The position numbers and the translations under genes are program-made. This document shows, piece after piece, positions 45,166 to 53,760 of a stretch of 64,000 nucleotides of DNA (positions within the stretch are counted from its first letter, which is position 1; every line of letters starts with the position of its first letter). A model generated the notes under the pieces. That model did no database searches and had not been told where the DNA came from. It saw only the letters and a program-made list of their open reading frames with translations. The stretch covers positions 1 to 64,000 of the forward strand of contig JBNKHG010000051.1 of NCBI GenBank assembly GCA_050290225.1, written 5' to 3'. Origin of the DNA: JBNKHG01 sp050290225 (lineage in GTDB: Bacteria; Pseudomonadota; Gammaproteobacteria; Pseudomonadales; Cellvibrionaceae).

Positions 45166-46011
45166 CTATTCACAGCGGATAAGACCCAACGCAGTTGCTT
45201 TGGCGGCAGCAACGTGTAAATTTCTAACGCCTAAATCCAACTTTGCGCGCTTTAAATGATCTTGGACTGTTCGTACAGACAATCCGAATTTTTCCGCAAC
45301 CTGCTCCTGGTTTAAATCCTCCTTGATCATCATTTCCAACACCTCGCGCCACCTCAGATAATTTATTTTATCGCCACATGCAGGTCCAAAAAATTGGGGA
45401 TATTTAAGAGAGCCAAGCGTACTAATTACATCTGCGAGTAGATGTATAAACCGCTCCTTACCACTAACTAGCCTCTTAATATCAGCCGATGCCGCTCCTC
45501 TAGCAAATAGAGATAGTGTTGTTGCATTACCCTTGCCAAAACTTGAAGGTACCGACACATTATAAGACTCATAAACGCCATGACTTTGACTGAGTTGCTT
45601 TACTTCAATGGTCCGTGAGAAATTAGTGATGTCAGAAAACGTATGAAAATGATATTCCAAGTCAGACTGATAGAATGGTAAAAGAGTCCTTTGCGCATAA
45701 CGAAGAAAAATGTCTTCTTCATATAACGCCTCACTCTTATAGGTGTTCATAAACTCGAGGGGCAAAGTCGTGATCATCCCTGCCAATTCATCTTCAGATA
45801 CTAACGATTCGAGCCGAGCAAAATGGTAGCCGGGAAACCCTAGACGCTTAATAATAGTATCCACACGTTGTTTAAATTCATCAACTGTGCGGGCACTAGC
45901 CATAAAACCAACAAGAGGTTGACTACCACTAATGTTTAGCTGATTATTGGCACTCGATAATGTTTGATAATGAGCGTCATCTAATACCGATAAGTCCACA
46001 CTCGGTTCCAT
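45166..46011 (-). CDS. LuxR-type regulator (second of the cluster)
   Basis: 281 residues. C-terminal helix-turn-helix REVLEMMIKEDLNQEQVAEKFGLSVRTVQDHLKRAKLDLGV. N-terminal domain has the autoinducer-domain layout (LPLEFMNTYKSEALYEED, SDLEYHF) and relates in plan to the LuxR protein at 40300-41064. A 40-residue N-terminal extension precedes it. No luxI homologue nearby, so the signal is probably external or is the TBDR/P450 substrate. Directly upstream of the TBDR gene. Confidence 0.8.
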   Translation of the reverse strand: MEPSVDLSVLDDAHYQTLSSANNQLNISGSQPLVGFMASARTVDEFKQRVDTIIKRLGFPGYHFARLESLVSEDELAGMITTLPLEFMNTYKSEALYEEDIFLRYAQRTLLPFYQSDLEYHFHTFSDITNFSRTIEVKQLSQSHGVYESYNVSVPSSFGKGNATTLSLFARGAASADIKRLVSGKERFIHLLADVISTLGSLKYPQFFGPACGDKINYLRWREVLEMMIKEDLNQEQVAEKFGLSVRTVQDHLKRAKLDLGVRNLHVAAAKATALGLIRCE

Positions 46012-46035
46012 TATCTATCCTTGTTATCCCGGCAA

Positions 46036-46369
46036 TCATTGGTTTAATTTCTGCGGCGTATTGATTTTTCGATGTTCAAAATACTTTGCTACACCCCGCT
46101 GCTTTCTTTGTAACATTTTCATTTGTCCCCTGATTTCATCTTTATAATGCTTTTTGGTCCTGGCCGGTTTTCCTGCTGTGTACACACGCCTTTAAATCAC
46201 ATTTCGAATATTGATCGGGGTTCAGTTCAGGCGTGTAAGAAGGAAGATAAGACACTTCCATTTGGTCACCATGAGCAACCAACCAAGTTATAGAGTTCTT
46301 GGAAAGCTCCGCCATCCTTGGCCTCTCAGAGCCGAAGGGCGTAGTTCTTTCGGATTGATTTGTAGACAT
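46036..46369 (-). pseudogene. IS630-family transposase, C-terminal remnant
   Basis: Minus strand: the frame QMEVSYLPSYTPELNPDQY then KCDLKA is the catalytic-Glu end of IS630 (Tc1/mariner) transposases. It is interrupted by a stop near 46142; a shifted frame continues (MLQRKQRGVAKYFEHRKI) to a TGA at 46036, matching the family C-terminus. No complete element remains. Confidence 0.85.
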
Positions 46370-46818
46370 CTATGGTAAAGTCCCTTTTCGTGATTGTTCG
46401 GTGAATTTAGGGCTGTGAGTTTACTCCGTTCACCTGATGGCCCACATTGTCACCGCAGTCCTCAATAGAGGATTTTATGGGGCATCGTTGGACTTTAAAT
46501 TCAATCGACTTCTTACATGGCGTTAGCGTTGTCATATATCCCCTCAAAGATTAGGCAAGTGGGGGGGGGCGATTGTGTCGCATTTTGCGATTAACCCTAG
46601 ATGATCACGCAGCGCCGCTATGACCCTGGTGGCGAATAGGAGAGTGTCTGCGGTAGCGCTTTGAATGAGGTGGTTTGCTGGCGTTTCCATACACGATACC
46701 TTGTCAGAGTGAAGTCCTTTTACCTATTACGCAGCAATTCTTAGATCCCTCAGTCTGAATGGGTAAAAATTTATCGGGAAACTATTTTCTGGGGAGATAC
46801 TCCCCATAGGAGGGCCCT

Positions 46819-46890
46819 ATGTGCGGACGTTATAACCTGATTCATAACGATGAGTCTGGACGACAGAAACGCATTACAGAAATCTCGTAA
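46819..46890 (+). pseudogene. SRAP (YedK/HMCES) N-terminal remnant
   Basis: ATG with a good AGGAGGG ribosome site, then MCGRYNLIHNDESG, the invariant MCGRY start of SRAP peptidases whose Cys2 crosslinks abasic DNA. The frame stops after 23 codons, so only the start is left. Confidence 0.55.
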
Positions 46891-47093
46891 AATCAAAGGG
46901 TTAGAAGCCGAAGTGTGTATGTTTTTCTCCTGTGTTGTTGAATATCCCCTACCCTATAGGGAGACGAAAATGAGCCAATATGCAGCGTTTTTCTAGAGGA
47001 CTGAGCCAATTCAAAGCTTTTCTCGTAGAGCTTTGTTGTTGAACCCTTCAACAACGCGAGCGGATATTTGGCTTTTGGCCTTGAACCAGTTCA

Positions 47094-47192
47094 ATATCAC
47101 CCGTGCTGGCGAACATCTATCTTCACTATGTTCTGGATCTATGGTTTGATAAACGCGTCAAGTCCAGGCTTGATCGCACGGTTGATTGGTGA
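47094..47192 (+). pseudogene. Group II intron reverse transcriptase fragment
   Basis: Frame reads ISPVLANIYLHYVLDLWF followed by DKRVK, the conserved RT block that follows the QG motif in group II intron maturases; it ends at TGA 47190-47192. No catalytic YADD block or intron RNA structure is left. Confidence 0.8.
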
Positions 47193-47338
47193 TTCGTGCC
47201 AATAAATGCCCCATTTGTGGTACAGATGAAAAACTTCAGGGGGATTCGCCGTAAAGATGGCAATCCTTCACCCCGGGATATTGGCTAGCATATTCACGGT
47301 ATTCATCTTCACGCCTACCCTGAATTAAGAGTTTAGTC

Positions 47339-48376
47339 ATGTCGGTATTTTCACACCCGGAATTTGATCAGCACGAACATGTGGCCTTCTATCACGACAA
47401 AAAAAGTGGTCTTAAAGCCATTATCGCCATTCACAATACCCACCTGGGGCCCGCCCTCGGCGGTTGTCGCATGTGGCCCTACGGCAGCGATGAAGAGGCG
47501 TTGAACGATGTGCTGCGCCTGTCAAAGGGCATGACTTACAAGTCGGCCATCTCCAACCTCAAACTGGGTGGTGGCAAGTCGGTGATTATCGGTGATCCCC
47601 GCACTGACAAATCCGATGAGCTGTTACTGGCCATGGGTGACTTTATCGAAAGCCTGGGTGGGCGTTATATCACCGCCGAGGATTCGGGTACCAAGGTGGC
47701 GGACATCGCCAGGATTGGTGAACGCACTGCTCATATCAGTGGCGTGTCGGATGACTCTGAACATGGTGGCGACCCTTCGCCGACCACCGCCTACGGGGTT
47801 TTTGTGGGACTGAAGTCGGCGGTGAAGTGCCGACTCGGACGCGATGATCTGCAGGGGATCAAGGTTGCGATTCAGGGGGTGGGTAATGTTGGCTACCGCC
47901 TGGCGACACACTTGAAGGAGGTGGGCGCCGAACTCTATATCAGCGATATTTATGACGCCAATGTGGCGCGCGCGGTTGACGAACTGGGGGCGAGCGCCGT
48001 GACGGGTGATGAGATTTTCAACCTCGACGTGGATGTGTTTGCCCCCTGTGCCATGGGCGCTGTGATTAACGACAGCAGCATTGAGCAGCTGAAGGCCAGC
48101 GTGATTGCCGGTGCCGCCAATAACCAGTTGGCCCAGCCCCATCACGCCGAAATTCTGCGTCAGCGGGAAATTCTCTATGCACCGGATTATGTGATCAATG
48201 CGGGTGGAATTATCGATGCTTACTATCAGCTGACCGGCGATTGCCGTCTGGCGTTGCAAACCCATGTGGAGTCTATTGGTGACACCCTGGCCGAGATCTT
48301 CGACCGGTCTGCGAAAGAGGCGCGTTCCACCGCTGATGTGGCGGACCTGATTGCCGAGGAGAGATTCGAGGGGTAG
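47339..48376 (+). CDS. Leucine/phenylalanine dehydrogenase (Glu/Leu/Phe/Val family)
   Basis: 345 residues. NAD-dependent oxidative deaminase of a hydrophobic amino acid. N-terminal substrate domain with LGPALGGCRMWPY and the catalytic lysine region SNLKLGGGKSVI (both conserved Lys present); C-terminal Rossmann fold with VAIQGVGNVGYRLATHL near 180; later CAMGAVIND and AGAANNQL. Length and motifs fit leucine, valine or phenylalanine dehydrogenase; choice of substrate is not decidable. No clear ribosome site is seen; ATG 47339 gives the full N-terminus. Fits with the aryl-pyruvate and indolepyruvate enzymes nearby. Confidence 0.92.
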   Translation: MSVFSHPEFDQHEHVAFYHDKKSGLKAIIAIHNTHLGPALGGCRMWPYGSDEEALNDVLRLSKGMTYKSAISNLKLGGGKSVIIGDPRTDKSDELLLAMGDFIESLGGRYITAEDSGTKVADIARIGERTAHISGVSDDSEHGGDPSPTTAYGVFVGLKSAVKCRLGRDDLQGIKVAIQGVGNVGYRLATHLKEVGAELYISDIYDANVARAVDELGASAVTGDEIFNLDVDVFAPCAMGAVINDSSIEQLKASVIAGAANNQLAQPHHAEILRQREILYAPDYVINAGGIIDAYYQLTGDCRLALQTHVESIGDTLAEIFDRSAKEARSTADVADLIAEERFEG

Positions 48377-48391
48377 TGAGTAAAATAAAAA

Positions 48392-48414
48392 GGGGAGGCT
48401 CCATGAGCCTCCCC
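48392..48414 (-). terminator. Bidirectional-position hairpin terminator
   Basis: Perfect 10-bp stem GGGGAGGCTC/GAGCCTCCCC, loop CAT, followed on the minus strand by TTTTTATTTTA. It ends the transcript of the double-glycine-leader gene and may also stop the dehydrogenase transcript. Confidence 0.88.
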
Positions 48415-48437
48415 CCGGTGATTACCGCCAGGTCAGA

Positions 48438-48746
48438 TTAGCGGATTTTGGTGTTGCCCAGATCGTACACCCTCATGGTGTTGTCCTGATCCAGGTACTG
48501 GTCGACATCGGCAGTGATAGGACCGTTGCCGCCTTTGATGGCCTGGTTGTTGATCACTTCTCCGGCGTTTGCCTGAGCGAAGCTGAAGTCGAACGTCTGG
48601 CTGATGTCAGCTACTTTGTTGTCCAGTCGGGTGGAGAAGTCCAGGTCAAACATGGGGCTACGCATCTTGCGCCCACCACCAATCACGGTGCTCAAGGACT
48701 TGGCATCGAGTTCTTTGCTTACGGAAAGGTCTTTGATTTTCAACAT
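48438..48746 (-). CDS. Small protein with a double-glycine-type leader
   Basis: 102 residues, well supported start (GAGGTAATCACC before ATG) and its own terminator. The first 25 residues, MLKIKDLSVSKELDAKSLSTV then IGGG, look like the leader of a bacteriocin or RiPP precursor cleaved after Gly-Gly by a peptidase-containing ABC transporter. The remaining 77 residues are Asp/Asn-rich, with no Cys, so they do not look like a lanthipeptide core. No transporter or modifying enzyme lies nearby. It could instead be a secreted Gly-Gly leader protein with another role. I recognise the leader style but not the protein. Confidence 0.7.
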   Translation of the reverse strand: MLKIKDLSVSKELDAKSLSTVIGGGRKMRSPMFDLDFSTRLDNKVADISQTFDFSFAQANAGEVINNQAIKGGNGPITADVDQYLDQDNTMRVYDLGNTKIR

Positions 48747-49324
48747 GGTGATTACCTCAACAGATTTTTGGTCAGGGTTTAAAGTATTGAGCGTTTTGCT
48801 CGCTTACACCCTGGATATTGCAGAGGCCGTGCCAGAAAATTTGAAATTAGGGAAAAAATTTTTAACTGATTGAATTTAAAGGGAATTGGTATTTGAAACG
48901 GTTTTCGGGTTGAGTTTGCCGGAAGATTTGGTCGGGGATTGAGTTGAGTGGGGACCAACTGTTGATTCGGCTCATGTGGGGTATAAAGCAACAGTCGTAA
49001 ATTCCTGGCGCCCTTGGCTCAGAACGTCGACATTTACAGTGTCGGCTCTGCTCATCCGCGTGAAACCATTCCATAATAACGGCTTCGAATACGATGGTTG
49101 GTGAGTGCCGGAAAGCACAGTCCATATATCGCGGGGTCAAGCGATTTAAACGATATTGCATTTCAATCAAATGCAAAAAAGCTATACAACTTGCAGCTTG
49201 CAGCTTACAGCTTACAGCTTACAGCTTACAGCTTACAGCTTACAGCTTACAGCTTACAGTCAACCTACCGATAAACAGGCATTTGCTGTTAGCTGTCAAC
49301 CAAACCCCGGTTGCCGGATCCCCA
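48747..49324. other. Intergenic with a 7-bp tandem array
   Basis: 578 bp without a supported gene. The left half is AT-rich and contains the promoter of the double-glycine gene; the right part holds the TTACAGC array at 49191-49260. An open frame at 48862-49176 on the minus strand was not accepted as a gene. Confidence 0.55.
49191..49260. repeat. Tandem array of a 7-bp unit, about 10 copies
   Basis: Units TTGCAGC (two) and TTACAGC (seven or more) in direct tandem. It encodes a heptapeptide repeat in one frame only by accident of the 7-bp period. Confidence 0.95.
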
Positions 49325-49822
49325 TTAACCCGTTTTTTTCCCCGAGGCGGGCGCCAGGTGATCCAGAGGCAGCGAGGTTTTGTAAAGCACCTGCTTTAAC
49401 GAAAAGCTGCTGCGAATACTGTCGATGCCTTCCATCGGCGTCAGGCACTTGTCCAGAAAACGCTGGTAGGCATTGAGATCTGGTACGGCGACTCGGATCA
49501 AATAATCGAAGTCGCCGGTCATCAGGTAACACTCCATCACTTCCGGCCACTGCATGACTTTTTCTTCAAAGGCTTCCAGGTCGCGTTTTACCTGGTGATT
49601 CAAGGTCACCTGAATAAACACGCTCACCGGCAGTCCCACCTGTTCGGGATCCAGCAGGGTGACCTGTCCCCGGAAAAAGCCTTTCTCTTCAAGTATTTTT
49701 ACCCGCCGCGAACAGGGCGAGGGGGACAGGCACACTTTTTCGGCCAGCTCCAGGTTGGTGAGGCTGGCATCCGCCTGCAGGGCTTCAAGAATCTTGCGGT
49801 CGATTTTATCCAGGTCGGGCAT
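49325..49822 (-). CDS. Lrp/AsnC-family regulator
   Basis: 165 residues. N-terminal helix-turn-helix (DKIDRKILEALQADASLTNLELAEKVCLSPSPCSRRVKILEEKG) and C-terminal RAM ligand domain (EVMECYLMTGDFDYLIRVAVPDLNAYQRFL). Lrp-type proteins respond to amino acids. It is divergent from the large oxidoreductase gene at 50062 with a 239-bp gap and is likely its regulator, as in many indolepyruvate oxidoreductase loci. Confidence 0.93.
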   Translation of the reverse strand: MPDLDKIDRKILEALQADASLTNLELAEKVCLSPSPCSRRVKILEEKGFFRGQVTLLDPEQVGLPVSVFIQVTLNHQVKRDLEAFEEKVMQWPEVMECYLMTGDFDYLIRVAVPDLNAYQRFLDKCLTPMEGIDSIRSSFSLKQVLYKTSLPLDHLAPASGKKTG

Positions 49823-50061
49823 AGGGGGCTCGGGTCCTTGTGTCAGGTAACGGCGGGTCAGGCGAGAGGCCTATCTTACGTGGAATTTTTGCGTATTCCA
49901 CAGATGACTTTGATCTTGGTTATAAATATCAATAATTATTAGATTATTGGTGGATGTTGCCAAGTATGCAAGGCGTAGACGCTTTCTTTGGTATGACCCC
50001 CTAGCACACCCCATGGTAATTTTTCCTCTATTTTCAGCACTAAAGAGAGGGGAGCCTGAAG

Positions 50062-53000
50062 GTGATTTTTGACAAGGACTACCAACTGACTGACCGCTAC
50101 AAACTGACTGAGGGCCGCGCTTTTATGACGGGTATTCAGGCGCTGGTGCGCCTGCCGCTGATGCAGCGCCAGTTGGATCTGCGCAATGGCCTGGACACTG
50201 CCGGTTTTATCTCCGGCTATCGCGGTTCTCCCCTGGGGGCCTATGATCTGGAGCTGTGGCGCAGTAAACAGTTTCTTGCCGATCACGATGTACATTTCGA
50301 ACCGGGCATTAATGAAGACCTGGGAGCCACTGCCGTCTGGGGAACGCAGCTGACCGATTATTACCGCGACCAGGTCGACCGGGATGGCGTGTTTGCCATC
50401 TGGTACGGCAAGGGACATGGCGTAGACCGTTCCGCCGATGTTTTCCGCCAGGCCAATGTCCAGGGTACCGCCAGGCACGGCGGGGTCCTGGCTCTGGCCG
50501 GCGATGACCATACGGCGGAGTCTTCCATGTTCCCTCACCAGACAGACCAGGTGTTCGAGGCGGCAATTATGCCCATCCTGTTCCCCTCATCGGTGGAAGA
50601 ATACCTGACCATGGGCTTGGCGGGCATCGCCCTGTCGCGCTACTCGGGTCTGTGGGTGGCGTTGAAAACCATCACCGAAACCGTGGAGAGCGGTGCCTCC
50701 ATTCAGATTCCGGCGTTACCGAATTTCGTTATGCCGGAGGATTTTCAAATGCCGCCGCACGGTTTGAACTGCGATGTGAACCTGAAGTGGCCGGCCGAGC
50801 GGATGGAGTACGAGCGCCGTATGATCGAAGAGCGGGCCCCCGCCGCCCACGCCTTCGTTTACGCCAACAAGCTCGACAAGGTCGTCCTTAAAGCCGAACG
50901 GCGCCGCTTCGGTATTGTCACGGTGGGCAAGGCCCACGGCGATCTGCTGGCGGCGTTTCGCATACTGGGTATTTCAGAGCGGGATTTGCAGCAGGCGGGA
51001 ATCAGCCTGTACAAAGTGGGGATGAGTTGGCCCCTGGAACCCCGTGGTATCCGCGAGTTTGCCGAGGGTATGGAATCGCTGCTGGTGGTGGAGGAAAAAC
51101 GTCCCCAGCTGGAAAAACAGATAAAGGAACAACTCTATAACTGGCCCGCCGCCAAACGGCCCCGGATCTTCGGCAAGCGCGATGCCCGGGGCGAGGTGCT
51201 GTTGCCGGAAGTCTGGTCCCTGACCCCGGAAATTGTCTCCGCCGCGATATCGCGTTGGTTACAGGGCACGGAGATCGGCAACCCTATCAGCAAGAAAGTT
51301 GACGACTTTATCACCCCTTGCCGGGCACAGAGCAAAAACCTGCTGACCCGCGAGCCCTATTTCTGTTCCGGCTGTCCCCACAATACCTCCACCAGGATTC
51401 CCGACGGCAGCACTGGCGGTGCGGGCATTGGCTGCCATATCATGACGCTCAACATGGACCGCAATACCAGGACATTTACCCAGATGGGCGGGGAGGGGGT
51501 CCACTGGGTGGGATTGCACCGTTTCTCAAACCAGAAGCATATGTTCCAGAACCTGGGCGACGGTACCTACCAGCACTCCGGATTGATGGCTATTCGCCAG
51601 GCCGTCGCCAGTCACGTCAATATCACCTACAAGATACTCTACAACGATGCTGTGGCCATGACCGGGGGCCAACCCGCCGAGGGCGAGCCTTCTCCCGGCA
51701 GTATCGCCCGGCAGTTGCTGGCCGAGGGTGTGAGGCGCGTTGCCCTGGTCAGTGACGATATCGGCAAGTTTTCCCGTGACGGTTCCATTCCGGCAACGGT
51801 CAGCCGTCACTCCCGTGATGAACTGGATGGGGTGCAGCGGGAATTGCGCGAGATCGAAGGGGTGACCGCGATTATCTACGAGCAGACCTGTGCGGCTGAA
51901 AAGCGCCGTCGCCGGAAAAAAGGGTTGCTGGAGGACCCAAACCGCAGGTTGTTCATCAATGATCGTGTGTGCGAAGGCTGTGGCGATTGCTCGGTGCAAT
52001 CCAACTGTATTTCCATCGAACCCAAGGAAACCGCATTTGGCCGCAAGCGCCAGATCAACCAGTCCGCCTGTAACAAGGACTACAGCTGCGTGAAGGGCTT
52101 TTGTCCCAGCTTTGTGTCAGTGCTGGGTGGTGAAATCCGCAAACCCGACCAGGCACAGGTCAAAGCGTTGGAGGCGCGTGTCCTGGCGCAATTGCCTGAA
52201 CCCACACCGCCCCGGTTAAAGGATAACTATGCGATCCTGGTTTCGGGTATTGGTGGTACGGGTGTGTTGACCATCGGCGCGCTCCTGTCCATGGCCGCGC
52301 ACCTGGAAGGCAAGGGCGTTACCACCCTCGACTTTACCGGTCTTTCGCAAAAGAATGGTGCGGTTGTTGCCCATATCAAGCTGGCGCCCTCGCCGGCGGA
52401 TATTCATGTGGCCCGGATTCCGGACGGTGGCGCCAATCTGTTGTTGGGTTGCGATATGGTGGCGGCAACGGCTTCCATTCCCAAGTTGCGCAAAGGCTTG
52501 AGTCGCACGATCATCAATACTGCCGAAGTACCTGTGGCCGCCTTCACCCGCGACAATGATCTTTTCTTTCCCGCCCAGGAAACCAAAGATGAGTTTATGT
52601 TGGCCATCGGCCAGGAGAGTGTGAGCTATATCGACGCCACGGCCATCGCCGAATCCCTGTTCGGTGACGCCATCGCCACCAACCTGTTTATGGTGGGTTA
52701 CGCCTGGCAGAAGGGACTTGTTCCGTTGAGCCGTGAGGCCATTGAGCGGGCCATTGAACTCAACGGCGTGGCAGTGGAGTTTAACCTGCGTGCCTTCCGT
52801 TGGGGGCGATTCAGTGCGGAAGAACCCGCGCGCGTGGAACAGCTGATCGCTGAACGCCGAGGCGAAAACACAGTCGTTTGCCTGGAAACCCTGGAGCAAA
52901 AAGTGTCGGGGTTTTACCACGAGCTGGTGGCGTATCAAAACGCGGCCTATGCCGAACGTTATAAGGCCATGATCCAGTGGGTGAGGGAGCAGGAAAAAAC

Positions 53001-53544
53001 GCGCCTGGGCGCAGAAGGGAAGTTGAGTACCCTGGCTGCGAAGTATCTGTATAAGCTGATGGCATACAAGGATGAATACGAGGTGGCGCGTCTCTACAGC
53101 AGTCCCGAGTTTGCGCAAAAACTGCAAGCGCAGTTTGAAGGGGACTATAAATTACAATTCCACATGGCGCCGCCGCTGTTAACTCGAAAGGATAAAGTCA
53201 CCGGTATTCCCCGAAAAATCACTTTGGGTGGCTGGATGATGCCGCTGTTTAAAGGGATGGCAAAAGCCAGGGTTCTGCGAGGTACCGCCCTGGATGTTTT
53301 TGGGTACACAGCCGAGCGAAAATCAGAGCGCCAACTGATCGAGGATTACGAAGCGCTGTTGCGTGAAGTGATGGGGCAAGTGAGTGACACTAACCATGCA
53401 GAAGCCGCGAAGCTGCTGTCGTTACCCGAGAGGATACGCGGTTATGGGCCCATCAAGGAGGCCAACCTGGATGCTGTACGAAAAGATTGGCAGCAGGGAT
53501 TGGTGGCTTTCAGGTCAGTGGAAGAGTGCGTAAAGGTGGCCTAG
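50062..53544 (+). CDS. Indolepyruvate ferredoxin oxidoreductase, fused large form
   Basis: 1160 residues in one chain, the aerobic bacterial form that fuses alpha and beta functions. TPP-dependent N-terminal half (residues about 1-560: FISGYRGSPLGAYD, GKGHGVDRSADVFR, YFCSGCPHNTSTR), an iron-sulphur region at about 635-690 (VCEGCGDCSVQSNC, then DYSCVKGFCPSF) and a gamma domain at about 720-900 (GIGGTGVLTIGALLSMAAHLEGKG, GLSQKNGAVVAHI). It oxidises aryl-pyruvates to aryl-acetyl-CoA, an alternative to phenylacetate ligase. Start is GTG with GGGGAG 8 bp upstream. It connects the aminotransferase and the Leu/Phe dehydrogenase products to the PaaZ branch. Confidence 0.93.
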   Translation: MIFDKDYQLTDRYKLTEGRAFMTGIQALVRLPLMQRQLDLRNGLDTAGFISGYRGSPLGAYDLELWRSKQFLADHDVHFEPGINEDLGATAVWGTQLTDYYRDQVDRDGVFAIWYGKGHGVDRSADVFRQANVQGTARHGGVLALAGDDHTAESSMFPHQTDQVFEAAIMPILFPSSVEEYLTMGLAGIALSRYSGLWVALKTITETVESGASIQIPALPNFVMPEDFQMPPHGLNCDVNLKWPAERMEYERRMIEERAPAAHAFVYANKLDKVVLKAERRRFGIVTVGKAHGDLLAAFRILGISERDLQQAGISLYKVGMSWPLEPRGIREFAEGMESLLVVEEKRPQLEKQIKEQLYNWPAAKRPRIFGKRDARGEVLLPEVWSLTPEIVSAAISRWLQGTEIGNPISKKVDDFITPCRAQSKNLLTREPYFCSGCPHNTSTRIPDGSTGGAGIGCHIMTLNMDRNTRTFTQMGGEGVHWVGLHRFSNQKHMFQNLGDGTYQHSGLMAIRQAVASHVNITYKILYNDAVAMTGGQPAEGEPSPGSIARQLLAEGVRRVALVSDDIGKFSRDGSIPATVSRHSRDELDGVQRELREIEGVTAIIYEQTCAAEKRRRRKKGLLEDPNRRLFINDRVCEGCGDCSVQSNCISIEPKETAFGRKRQINQSACNKDYSCVKGFCPSFVSVLGGEIRKPDQAQVKALEARVLAQLPEPTPPRLKDNYAILVSGIGGTGVLTIGALLSMAAHLEGKGVTTLDFTGLSQKNGAVVAHIKLAPSPADIHVARIPDGGANLLLGCDMVAATASIPKLRKGLSRTIINTAEVPVAAFTRDNDLFFPAQETKDEFMLAIGQESVSYIDATAIAESLFGDAIATNLFMVGYAWQKGLVPLSREAIERAIELNGVAVEFNLRAFRWGRFSAEEPARVEQLIAERRGENTVVCLETLEQKVSGFYHELVAYQNAAYAERYKAMIQWVREQEKTRLGAEGKLSTLAAKYLYKLMAYKDEYEVARLYSSPEFAQKLQAQFEGDYKLQFHMAPPLLTRKDKVTGIPRKITLGGWMMPLFKGMAKARVLRGTALDVFGYTAERKSERQLIEDYEALLREVMGQVSDTNHAEAAKLLSLPERIRGYGPIKEANLDAVRKDWQQGLVAFRSVEECVKVA

Positions 53545-53610
53545 TTTATTGATCGAAGACAATCTCACAGCGATCCGACGTTGGCCACCCTACTGCGGTA
53601 TACAAAAAAA

Positions 53611-53637
53611 GCCGATTAATCGGGGGGATTAATCGGC
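53611..53637 (-). terminator. Terminator of the minus-strand TBDR remnant
   Basis: Perfect 11-bp stem GCCGATTAATC/GATTAATCGGC with a 5-base loop; on the minus strand seven T follow (53604-53610 is A7). It survives although the receptor gene it served is nearly all gone. Confidence 0.9.
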
Positions 53638-53659
53638 CAATGTGAGTTACAGGGGAGAT

Positions 53660-53760
53660 TTAGAAGTTAAATTTGAAGCGCACGCCGTAGTTGGCTGGCA
53701 TTGAGCGGGGGCCGCGCACAAAGCCATCGCTACCACTGGTCCAGTAGGGAAAGGATAGGC
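53660..53760 (-). pseudogene. TonB-dependent receptor C-terminal remnant
   Basis: Minus strand: frame ending WTSGSDGFVRGPRSMPANYG then VRFKFNF and TAA is the last beta strand of a TBDR with terminal Phe. It is open for only about 33 codons before a stop, so a receptor gene has been deleted up to its tail. Confidence 0.85.

Larger units (their letters stand above)
46370..47338. other. Decayed accessory DNA
   Basis: About 970 bp without an intact gene. It contains a short SRAP-like gene start (46819-46890) and a group II intron reverse transcriptase fragment (47094-47192) with a Cys-rich trailing frame (NKCPICGTDEKLQ) just after it. An open minus-strand stretch near 46610-46700 could be another remnant but was not identified. 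Confidence 0.6.

Noticed and set aside
48862..49176. 104-residue minus-strand frame (MHLIEMQYRLNRL...)
   Set aside because: No ribosome site, no recognisable domain, odd composition, and it runs across the likely promoter region of the double-glycine gene.
49191..49260. CRISPR-like array
   Set aside because: Units are 7 bp with no spacers, so it is a simple tandem repeat.
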